Source: Vanrija pseudolonga (taxonomy: Eukaryota > Basidiomycota > Tremellomycetes > Trichosporonales > Trichosporonaceae). Taken from it: a stretch of DNA of 64,000 bases. The notes under the pieces were generated by a model. The model saw only the letters and a program-made list of their open reading frames with translations, did no database searches and was not told the DNA's origin. A program made the translations under genes and the position numbers. Below, piece by piece: positions 31,913 to 41,331 of this stretch; positions within the stretch are counted from its first letter, which is position 1, and every line of letters starts with the position of its first letter. Where the stretch lies: positions 124,001 through 188,000 of the forward strand of contig NC_085855.1 in NCBI RefSeq assembly GCF_020906515.1. The letters run 5' to 3'.

Positions 31913-33232
31913 ATGGTCCTCGTCACCGCCGCCATAGCGCTCGCCGTCGCCGCGCTCCCAGCCCTCGGCCTCCAAGTTGTCCCGCCCGGCCCCTCGTCCT
32001 ACACGTACATCTTTGCCGGGTGTGCCCCCGCCAACACGGTGCACGTGTACAACAGCTGGGCGAAGACATACGGCCTGCTCAACCAAGCGGCTTGTGATGT
32101 GTGTTCTCGCACCGTGCAGCCGGAGCTGACAGATGCCAGGCATACATCACTGCCCAGCACGGTAGTAACCAGTACCAGTACAGCTACTTCATCAACGGCC
32201 CGACAGTGGGCGAGAATGAGTGTTTCGGGGGCAACGACCCGCCCTGGGACGCCAACCTGGTCGAGGCTGTGCCGTGGGACTCGGACGGGGCGTGCTACGG
32301 CGGCTACGCGCGAGTGAGTAGGGCTTACAGACGCAGTTGCTGATTTCAGATCGGGGTGCGCAAGTACGTCGGGGGCGTGTACGAGGCCACCTGGGCCGGT
32401 TGTTACCATAGCCAGACGCAGATCGACCCGCCGGCATACGCCGGCAACTTCTTCAACGGCGGCACGCAGTGGGGCGAGCGTATCCCGTGGCAGTTGAACC
32501 GCGCGAGCTGCTTGGGCGTGTGCGCCAACAACCTCGCGAACCTCAAGGTCGATGATCCGGTAACGTACGCGTCGTCCAAATACGCCTACGCCATCTACTA
32601 TGCCTACGGTACCCCCGAGGTCAACGCGAACAACGGCGCAAACTGTATCTGCACCCTCGGGCCCGTGCAGGCCGGCGGCATCGCACAGTGCGAGAACTAC
32701 TTTGGCAGCGACAAGTTCACCATGGACTACCTGTATGCCATCGACATTTCAGAGCAGCCGTCGGCGGGTGCGAACCGCCGGCGTGCGGAGCGGCTCCGCC
32801 AGAAGGCGTTGCTTGATGAGACGCTCAACCAGTACTGCCCTGCGGGGCTGACACCCTGCCACGTCGCCCCAAACAGCGAGGGATACGAGTGCATCGACAC
32901 GAGCAGCGAGCTAGGTGAGTTGGGGTGTGAGGGCAACACTGACGAGGCAGAATCGTGCGGAGGGTGCCTGTTTGGCGAGTACGGCCGCAGGGCTGGCCGG
33001 AAGCGCGAGGTGCTGGGCAAAGAGTAAGTGGAGTGAGTGTGAGGCCACGCTGACGCCCAGCTGTACTTCTCTCCTTGGAGTCGAGCCTGCCGCAGCATCC
33101 TGCCGCGACTACGCCTGTCGCACGACGGCATGTCGCCCAGGTTACAGGCTCGTGTTTGACCACTGTGTTCAGGGCGTGAAGAGGTATGTAGTAGTGTTAG
33201 GAGTCGACACGGACATTGGGTTAGGAGTCTGA
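31913..33232 (+). CDS. PriA-like secreted Cys-rich protein C
   Basis: Five exons (31913-32098, 32140-32313, 32350-32914, 32951-33023, 33061-33232), 389 residues. Signal peptide MVLVTAAIALAVAALPALG, then YTYIFAGCAPANTVHVYNSW, ATWAGCYHSQTQIDPPAYAG, CICTLGPV and the PriA block with YECIDTSSELESCGGC. The last motif appears only if a 36-nt intron (32915-32950, GTGAGT...CTGACGAGGCAG) is removed. That intron keeps the frame open and would be missed by simple translation; protein B has no intron there. The tail beyond DHCVQGVKR (YVVVLGVDTDIGLGV) has no match in B and may instead be a last intron or 3' UTR. Close tandem copy of B. Confidence 0.8.
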
Positions 33233-33473
33233 GCTAGATATTCATAAGTATACAGTATATGGATAGATTGGATACTTGCACACCTTCACGGATCATGCTT
33301 GAAGGGTTTGAGTCATTGGTAGGGAAGGCCCCTTGAGCGACCATGACCACGGTCCCTATCTCGGAGCGTCGGCCTACCGGTGGACCTACTTGTGTACGTA
33401 CGCACATGTCTTCAGACTAGCCTGGCTCATAGAAGTAGGCGATGCTTACCAGCCCAACCGCCGCACCACAGTA

Positions 33474-34438
33474 CTAGAGAAGCAAATGGTGAGCCTCAGG
33501 GGTCATGAGCGTGTCACTCATGACACAATCAAAAACGTAACCCCAACCCACAACGTAGCTATCGGAGCGACGGCTCTTCAACGCCTCACGGTCAGCCCCA
33601 GACAACTGGCCGCCTATGGGAAGGTTGTAGACGAGTAGGTGAGCCTGGGCGAGGGAGACCACCACTCCACCTTCAATCTGTGTGTTTCGTTAGTCCTGAT
33701 GACATGTGCACCCACCTCAATCTTGTACCTGCAAATAGCATCCATCCCGGAGTCGAGATAGAAGGATATGGGACCAGTTTGGACTTTGAAGAACAGCTTG
33801 AGTCGAGTAAAGGTCTCTAGGGCAGTGTTGTGCGCAAGCTGCCTAGCGGCAGCGGCTGCAGCAACCCGGGCCAGATCCGACTCCATCTGCTCTCGGTAAC
33901 GTGCAGCTGAAAGGAGAACCGGGCTGCGGTGCATCAGGTCACAGCCTCAGAGTGTCACTCACGTTACGCCGTATCGCTCTCTTGCGTCGGCACCCCTCAC
34001 GCAGGCGCCCTTTTGGACACAGTATTGTACCCACTCGACCAGGAAAATGAAGCGTCGAGGGCCATTTGGCCGGCGGTTTGACGTAGCAACCACGAACTTG
34101 TGGTGCTCAATCTCCCCGAAAGTAACCATAGAGACGTTGTAGTCTTCGCTCACATAATGGAGGTGAGTGGTGCGCGGGCCGTCAAATGGGTGAACGATAA
34201 TGATGTCGGCCGTGTTCTAGTCGGCCACGATCCGTCCTCCGTGGATCTGTACGGGGTCGCGCGTAAGTTAGTTCTGGGTATGTATGGGCCTTGTGTGTGT
34301 CGATTGGACACTCACCTGGATCTCGTTCTGAAGCATTACGACTGAGCTAATGTCAAACCCGACATGTTGCACGTAGAATCGAAACCCTTTAAATATGCTC
34401 GATGTCCATGACTCCTCGGGTTGCGTGCCGACCAGCAT
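33474..34438 (-). pseudogene. tandem BRCT-like protein, locus L1, one in-frame TAG in exon 2
   Basis: Four exons of the family plan: 34438-34316 (123 nt), 34246-33963 (284), 33923-33716 (208) and 33677-33474 (204). Exon 1 encodes MLVGTQPEESW...FKGFRFYVQHVGFD. Exon 2 has IHGGRIVAD, a TAG (34217-34219), then NTADIIIVHP, LHYVSEDYN and FIFLVEWVQYCVQKG. Exons 3-4 have FYLDSGMDAICRYKIE, IEGGVVVSLAQAHLLVYN and VVGWGYVFDCV. The two halves match BRCT layout (GG turn, hydrophobic strand, W-x-x-x-C helix). Apart from the TAG nothing is broken, and an alternative acceptor inside the CTAG itself would join exon 1 to AACACG in frame, losing ten codons with the HGG turn. Either a very young pseudogene or an alternatively spliced gene. 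Confidence 0.6.
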
Positions 34439-34804
34439 GATGAGATTCTAGCGCGGTGTGAGACGTGAAGTGATTGTCAAGAGCGAGGTGGCGAGAGGAT
34501 GGTCTCCCTCGGCCCCAACCCCGCACCGCGAGGCGAGGGCGTGGTACCACAGCACGGCACAGCATCCGCAAAGAGGCTCGTGCACACGGCGTAAGAAGCT
34601 TCTGCACGCGCGCTGGTGTCACTCTCTTTCGCACCGTGCGTCAGCGGCAGGCAGGAGCACGCAGCTGCCATGCAACCCGACACGCACACACTCGGCGGGT
34701 GGTACCTGCCAGGCGCACCAGCCGCGTCACGGTTGTCCGACGCAAACCTGCCGACATCCTTTACCTCAGGCAATCACCAACTCGCATAGGGTTTGTACAG
34801 TTAC
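34439..34804. other. spacer between BRCT-like loci L1 and L2
   Basis: About 370 bases between two minus-strand paralogs; taken as promoter of L1 and 3' UTR of L2. Confidence 0.45.
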
Positions 34805-35729
34805 CTACTGCTCACCACTGGGAAGAACAAACGGCGTCGGATCAAGGACCGTGTCCTTGACCACGCACTCGACGACATACGACGGAGTGACGACAAAGCT
34901 CGCGAGACTGCGCTGATCCAGCACCTCGCGCTGGGTGTCATCCATGACGTCTGCCCAGTTGGTTGCATCGGCGACGAGGATGATGGCTGACCATGGCTCC
35001 ACCACCTCGCCGCCCTCGTCCTGAGCGTCAGAGCTGCTGGTATTGGTAGTACTTGCCTCAATCATGCGCTGGAGCTTGGCGCAATTCTGGTCGAGGTAGA
35101 AGGTGAGCGGGGACTTGCGGCCGCGGGCGAAGATCTTAGTGCTGCGCAGGGCGGGGGCCCTGTCCTTCTGTGCGTTCCCAGCAGGCGGGGCAGACGGTGA
35201 GAACTTGTAGAGCTCATTGTACTCCTTGACGGAGAGGATGACAACACTGGGTTTGAGAAACCAGCCCTCAAGAAAGAAACTCACGACACTTCGTAGATCA
35301 GGCTGGCACGGCTGTTATGTATCGGGTCGCATCTGTCAAGACAATATGCAAGCCAATCTGAGGTGTACACAATGCACCTGCGTTCCGTCTTGTTAAGGCT
35401 GTAGATCTCGTACATGAGACTGTTGAAGTTGCGGGTGCCGTCGGCAGGAGGCATGTAGTTATCCGGCAAGTAGTGTATGTACGGGTAGGAGAGGGAGGCA
35501 GACTTTGGGCGCTCAACGATCACAAAGGGGCCCGGAGTCAGGCTCGCCACAATCTCTCCACCGTGTAGCTGCATACTGTATTAGCCCAGGCAGTCTAGTC
35601 GCTTACCTGAATGACACTCTGGCTCCACAGCCTTGTGTCAATGCCACTGCCCTCCGGTGGGACGTAGAAGCGGCGCTTCTCAAAAGTACGGGAGGCCCAT
35701 TGGGTGTCCGACATTCGTCCTTTGAGCAT
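34805..35729 (-). CDS. tandem BRCT-like protein, locus L2
   Basis: Four exons: 35729-35607 (123 nt), 35568-35285 (284), 35246-35057 (190) and 35020-34805 (216), 270 residues. Exon 1 (MLKGRMSDTQW...FEKRRFYVPPEGSG) aligns with locus L8 and has the same 41 codons. Exon 2 starts LHGGEIVASLTPGPFVIVE and ends near CIVYTSDWLAYCLDR: first BRCT-like unit. Exons 3-4 give LTFYLDQNCAKLQRMIE, DEGGEVVEPWSAIILVAD and FVVTPSYVVECVVKDTVLDP: second unit. Intron 3 (35021-35056, 36 nt) has a GC donor (GCAAGT) with CTGACGCTCAG end. Its removal restores the conserved E-(D/E)-x-GG junction seen in the paralogs, whereas reading through adds 12 unmatched residues. BRCT domains bind phospho-peptides or partners in DNA repair and telomere proteins; the layout recalls Rap1-type BRCT. 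Function here unknown. Confidence 0.65.
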
Positions 35730-36319
35730 GGTAGGGGGAGTATGAGATGACGAGCTGTTGGGTTGTGAAGAGAGAAATGTTGAGAAGTGATGCGTTGTGC
35801 GACACGTTGACGAAGGAGGAGGTGGTGCGAGGCGGGGGCAAGTGGAACGAACGAACGCGTGGGGAGGGGGCATGAGCGGCAAGGCGGTGTCGAGATTGGT
35901 CAGCAAGGAAGAATGCGCCGTACGACGACAAATTCTATGTTCGACTGTTACAACAGGTGGGGAGGACGCCCTCGACGATGCCTCAACTCCCCCCCTGTGC
36001 TGCATGTGTGGATTATGGTGGGCTCTGTGACGGGCCCCAGGAGACAACGAATGAACGGGCGCGAGCCCGTCAGTCAATAGCGTATTGCAGAAATGCCACA
36101 CTCGGCCGCCATGCCGCCACAACTCGCATCAGCGCTTCGCCAGCATGCCCAGGCCGAGTAACGCCGACCACGGCCGCACCCAAGCATAGCACACACTCTA
36201 TACCTTCATAGTCTAGCTATTATAGATAGGAGGGGGGACTGTTATCACAGCGACAATGTCCAGTCCGGCTGAAATGTCCAAATGGAGTAACGCGGCGCGC
36301 GCACGGCACGGGGCGAAGC
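35730..36319. other. intergenic, no supported gene
   Basis: About 590 bases between the L2 start and the 3' end of PriA-like gene D. No gene seen. Confidence 0.45.
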
Positions 36320-37618
36320 CTAGTTCGAAACGACACAAGCACCGTCGACGAGGGCGTAGCCGTTCTCGCACTGCCATGCGCGGCAGCGGCCGCCGAGGCA
36401 CATGACGCCGGTGCGCGACGTGCCGGGGAGGGCGGTGCAGCTGGGCATTGTCAGCACACACACACACACACACACCACACGCAATCCTGCGGCCGACTCA
36501 CTCGACACCAGTAGCGTTCCCCGTGCCCATCTCGCCAAACACACAGCCGCCGCACGACTCGAGCTCGGCCAGCGGGTTGATGCACTCGTAGCTCGCGTGG
36601 TCGAGCATCTCTGGGCTGACGCGGCAAGCCGACAATCCGAGGGGGCAGTGGGGCGCCAGCTGCTCTGCGAGCGCCTTCTGCGCGGCGGCGGCGACGGCGC
36701 GACGGCGGCGCGCGACGCCCGACACGACGACGTTCGGGCCGTACTGCCACACATACGTGTTGCCCGCGCCGCAGTTGGTCGGCGTGCCCGTGAAGCTGTT
36801 AAAGCAGCTGCACTCGAGCTGGCCGCTTGCCTTGTACGACGCGTAGGTGGTCGGGCCGACAGAGGCGCACTTGTCCCAGCAGGCGGCGACGGTCGGGATG
36901 CCGTCGAAGACCTGCGGGTTGACCATGCCGTTCGTGGCGGAGAGGCACTGCAGGAAGGTGCCGTACTGGGACGAGATCTTGCGCTCCTGGGGTGGTGTCA
37001 GCGTCAAGAATGCAAGTGACCAGAACCCCCGTCCTCAACTCCCCCCGACCGACGTCGAGCAGGCTGGCTACTGACTCGCCCACCCACCCGCCCTGGCGCG
37101 AGCAAGATGTCGCCCGCCCACCCACCCCTACGCGCTGCGCGCGAGACATTTATGCCACCACCCACCCCTCCTCCCGGCTCCGCCTCCCCTTCTGCTGCAC
37201 CCACCCCTCCTCCTGCTCCGCTATCCCGAAGCCGCACCCGCACCTTCACCACTCCACCTCCCCCCACCCACGCCCACTTACATTGTAGCGGTCGCTGGGA
37301 CACGACCCACCCAGGTTGGTCGTGCCTACCATGTCCTGAATCGGGACTGGGCTGTTTGAACAGCGACAGTCAAGTGTGCCCGATTTCCAGTAGGCGTACT
37401 CGTACGTGACGCAGAACGACTATGTGGGTGCGGCGTTAGCTGGCTTCCATGGCTATGCACACGGCGTGGTCGACGACGCGCCCACTCACGTCGCACGCCA
37501 GCGAGCTCGTCTTGGCAGCCTGCACGTCGAAGGCCGGGTTCTGCGCACAGTTGATCCACACGCTCTCGGCGAGCGCGGCGGGGATAGCAAGGAGCGTGAG
37601 GATAAGGAGGGGGAGCAT
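36320..37618 (-). CDS. PriA-like secreted Cys-rich protein D
   Basis: Four exons (37618-37490, 37419-37282, 36986-36502, 36440-36320), 290 residues. Signal peptide MLPLLILTLLAIPAALA. A short Cys module (NCAQNPAF, FCVTYEYAYW, DCRCSN, GGSCPSDRYN) precedes a WSC-like stretch with FLQCLSATNG, AACWDKCAS, ECSCFNSFTG and NCGAGN. The C-terminal block is the clearest PriA match in the window: HCPLGLSACRVS, ASYECINPLAELESCGGC, then CTALPGTSRTGVMCLGGRC and ENGYALVDGACV. A basic run ARRRRA could be cleaved. Intron 2 is unusually long and G-rich (295 nt), intron 3 contains a CA repeat. It faces the A-B-C series on the opposite strand and is more diverged. Likely secreted or wall-bound. Confidence 0.85.
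36455..36475. repeat. CA dinucleotide repeat in intron 3 of PriA-like gene D
   Basis: About ten CA units inside a 61-nt intron (36441-36501); TG repeat on the transcript. Confidence 0.8.
36987..37281 (-). other. G-rich 295-nt intron with G-quadruplex potential
   Basis: Intron 2 of PriA-like gene D. The transcribed strand has many GGG runs at short spacing (for example GTGGGCGTGGGTGGGGGG next to the donor, and GGGGTGGGTGGGCGGGCG further in). Most introns in the window are under 60 nt. Confidence 0.65.
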
Positions 37619-39517
37619 TTTGGTGGTGGTGAAGAGAGTTCGGGATGGTGAGGTAGTTTACAAGTGTGTGGTGACTAGGGGGCCGCGGGCATGCATATCG
37701 TGCTAGATATAGGGCTGGGGGGCAGGCCAAGAGAGGGGCGAGGGAGGGGGGGGGGGCAGCTTGCATGTTTGGCCTCGATCTCTCGATCTGGGGTGGACAG
37801 CAGCTGGACAGCTTGGTGTGTGTTGTGCGTGACGAGATTGGCAGCTTGGCAGATTGCACGAAGGACAATCAGCAGCCAGATCCGTGTCTGCGCGCGGACA
37901 GGGCGGGGGACAGTATGCGAGGGAGGAGGGGAGTGAGTGCCCCAGATGGACAGACGGACAGAGAGCAAAGGATGGCATGCTCGTGCCGCCCCTCGTCGCT
38001 TGTGCCACCGACAGAAAGAGGGGGGATGGCAGCACACGACGACGACGGCAAGGCGGCGCCACGGCGCGCGCCGGTGCGGTGAGCTGTTGGGCGCTGGGGG
38101 CTGGGCACTGGCGCTGGCTGGGCGCTCGCTCGCTCGCAGCTTGGCATGCATCTGATTCAGGTCGTCGCATCGGCGTCTCGTCTCGTCTTGTATCGCTTCT
38201 CGCACAGACGCCGGCCGACGATAACGGCACGCCCCTTGGCTGCTGCCCTCGCGCCGTCGGCTTCATCATTGAACGGAGGAATGTCATCGTGGCGTTTTTT
38301 GGATTTGGGTTGGGACAGCGACGTGCGACGCCGCTCACAACACCGGGGCATGGGTGCATTGCATGTGCACATAGCGCGGAGGCACGCATGCATCTTGGTG
38401 GTATGGGTGTGAGGTGGGCTCAAAGGGGGTAGGCTCGAGCTGTGATCTGGGACTATAGACATCGATCAAAGGGGGTCGGGGTGTCACTACATGTGACTGA
38501 TTGTACGCCGACGGAAGACTGGCCTGGCTGCGTCCACGCCAGCGGCGTCGACTGCGCCGCCCCCGTGGCTCGACGCCGCTTACCACGGCCCAGCCTGCGA
38601 GTTGGAATCGGAGGCAACACACAATCAGAGAGTCGGCGTTTGATCTCGCGCCGGCGGCAAGGAGACAATAAGATTGTCGTACGCACTCGCCTGGCTGCCC
38701 TGTACAGCCAAACGCCCAGACCGCGCGCCCAGGCGGCGGAGTAGTCTCGGCTCGACGTGTGCCTGCCTCGGAGCTGCGTAGAGCGGCGCCGCGCCACGCC
38801 GCGGACGCCGCGGCGGGCGGGGGGCGGCGGTTGCGCCAGCCCAGTGGGCGGTGCTGCGACAATCCGCGTTTCGTCTCGTTTTAACGTTGTTTCGTAGCGG
38901 TGCGTGCCGTCACTCCTCGGCTAGCGCTGATCGACGCCGGCATGCTTGTGCGCTAAACGTGGGCTGCGTGGGGATGCAATAGAGCCAAGTGGCCTTTGAC
39001 ACTCTGGCGCCGGAGCGTAGCGCTGCCGATCTCGGCCCGGGTGGCGCCCGTGGTGGCTTGAGGAGGCTGAGTGGGCAGCACCGACCGAGGGCTTGGGACC
39101 AAGGCAGGCAGGCTGGCTGGCACCGCAGTCTTGGCTCGCTTGCGCGTGCGGGGGCTGGGGCTGCTGGCTGAGATCTGGCGGTGGCTTACTTTCCTCCGAC
39201 CTTATGGTGACTCTTGCCCGCTTGCTGACGTCGACTCGTCGACCTTGTCCACGCTTGGCGACACGAATCTTATACTATGTATTGCAAGCACCCTAGACCA
39301 GTTTCATTTCATCTCGATTTCGATTCCATTCCCAATGCCCTGCCGCTGCTACTAGTCCCTGGTATAACCTATACCCCTTACTTATCCCACGCAGCGTTAC
39401 TTAGCCCAAGCCATCTCCTCCGCCGGGGTTTCCATTTACTGCGTCAGAGCCAAGCCATGCCCAGCAGACGCCATACCCCCCTGCCACAGGCAGCCCCACC
39501 CCAGCCCCCGCCTACGC
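37619..39517. other. intergenic, no supported gene
   Basis: About 1.9 kb between gene D and the sugar transporter. Many overlapping GC-rich frames on both strands, none with domain motifs or consistent splicing. A poly-G run lies at about 37748-37756. Confidence 0.45.
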
Positions 39518-41331
39518 CTAACGCCGCAGCGACTCAACGGACCCTCCGTCCTCGACGTACTGCACGGCGCCACCCTTTCCCTCCTTGTCCGAGATGGACC
39601 CCTCGGCATGCTCGCTCTCGTGGTGCGGGAGCTTTTGGAAGCCCCAGCGGAAGGGGCCCTCGAAGAGTGACGCAATCTCCTCGAGGCTGAGCGGGCCGTT
39701 CGGACCGCGCGTCTCGATGAGGTACAGGTAGATGTAGACGCCCTCGAATGCGATAAAGATGCAGAAGACGATGTAGTACTTCCACTCGATGGCCTGGGGG
39801 TGAGCGCTGAGCACGGAGGCCGACTTACCAGAATCGCGATCGGGTTGATGTACTGGTTGAACATGGACGCCGCCGAGATGGTAAAGTTCATGACCATCAT
39901 GCCCTTGGAGCGGAGGGTGTAGGGCAGGATTTCGACGGCGTAGGCACCACACAGGGGACTAGAGTCAGTGTTAGGCCAGGCGCCCGCAACCCACTTCATG
40001 GCAATGTTGAAGAAGAACTGGACGAGGAAGATGAAGGCGATGACTGCGCGGCCGGCATGCTTGTTTGCATCCAGCGCGGGGCACGAGTTCTTGTCACCGT
40101 CGTTGGCGGCGAGGCACGCCGGGTCCCAGGTGTGCGACGACTGGGTGTATGTCGCCGAGCAAATCGTCCACGCGGTGAAGCTGATGCACATGCCGACGCA
40201 CGAGATGAGGAAGAGGCGACGGCGGCCGACGCGCTCAATGAGCATGGCGCCGCCGACAGCAACAACAAAGTTGTACACCTGCATGATGCCGTTGATGAGC
40301 GTCTGCCACTTTGCCTCGGTGATTCCGATGCCCTTGAGCGTGAGCGTCAGGTAGAACGAGATCAGGCCCGTGCCCGACCACTGGCAGAAGATGCCGAGCG
40401 CAATGACGAGGTTCATGCGGCGGCGGTTGGCCGCAGTGGAGAACAGGGAGCGGTACGTCGTCGTCTTGTTCTCGCGGTCCGCCTCGATGGCCTGCTTGAT
40501 CTCGTCGATCTCGGCCTCGATCAGCGGGTCGTGGTGGTCCCCTTCGCAGTGATACTTTGCAATGAACTCGACGGCCTTGTCCGTCTTGCCGTTGGCAATG
40601 TTCCAGCGGGGGGACTCGGGGAGGAACCAGATGAATCCAACCTGGATGAGGGAGGGGACACACTGCAGGAGCGACGGGATGCGCCAACCCCAGTTCGTGT
40701 GCATCCTAAACGTCCCGAACGTCGTCCACGCAGCGAAGATCGCGCCCAGGTACCACTGCGTGGAGAACAGCGCCGTGAAAGGTGCGCGGAAGGTCGGGTA
40801 CGCGAGCTCTGAGATGAGGATGGGTGAGGCGAGGAGGGAAAACGAAAGTCCGAAGCCGATCAAACCACGTGACGCGATGAACATGCCGGCGTTCTGCGCC
40901 GATCCCTGTAGAATAGAGGCGACGATGAGGATGCAGCAGCCGATGAAGACGCCTGCACGGCGGCCGTAGCGGTCGGCGACGATGGGGGCGAAGGGGAGGC
41001 CGCAGATGGAGCCAATGTTCTGGATCGCGTTGTACACGCCAAAGAGGTTGGGCTTGCGCTCCGGGTGGCCAAAGTACTCTTGCCAGGTGGTGAGGGCCTG
41101 CAGACCGTTCATCATTGAGCCGTCGTAGCCGTTTGACGCGGCGGAAAGTACGAGGAGGAACTGAGGGGGAAGGTCAGCAAAAGTGCCACACTCGGCCACG
41201 TGCCACGCGCCACGCACCAGCATAAAGGACAGCTTGAGCTGGTTGCCGCGGTACCACTTGACGTCGCGCCCCGCGAGCGCGGCGTTGATGGTCGCGCCGG
41301 CGCGCGAGGTTGCAACTTCGATCTGGCCCAT
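39518..41331 (-). CDS. MFS sugar transporter, lactose-permease type
   Basis: Four exons (41331-41218, 41160-39995, 39958-39829, 39793-39518), 561 residues. Sugar-porter marks are all visible: NGYDGSMMNGLQAL in helix 1, ADRYGRRAGVFIG loop, IASRGLIGFGLSF, the FLPESPRWNIANGK motif after helix 6, LIERVGRRRLFLIS, and NPLCGAYAVEILPYTLRSKG before helix 10-11. The last is typical of fungal lactose-permease-like carriers. The 57-nt intron 1 and 36-nt intron 2 are multiples of three and keep the frame open, but their removal restores LKLSFML-FLLVLSAA and FNIAM-NPLCGAY. A Glu/Asp-rich tail (EDGGSVESLRR) ends the protein. Plasma-membrane sugar/proton symport is expected; lactose as substrate is a family-level guess. 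Confidence 0.88.

Noticed and set aside
36451-36480. CA repeat as a telomere-like tract
   Set aside because: Simple dinucleotide repeat within a gene intron, not a telomere unit.
37619-39517. Possible mobile element in long gene-free stretches (also 5659-7453, 27781-29265, 30518-31912)
   Set aside because: No terminal repeats, transposase, reverse-transcriptase or capsid-like coding pieces could be recognised.
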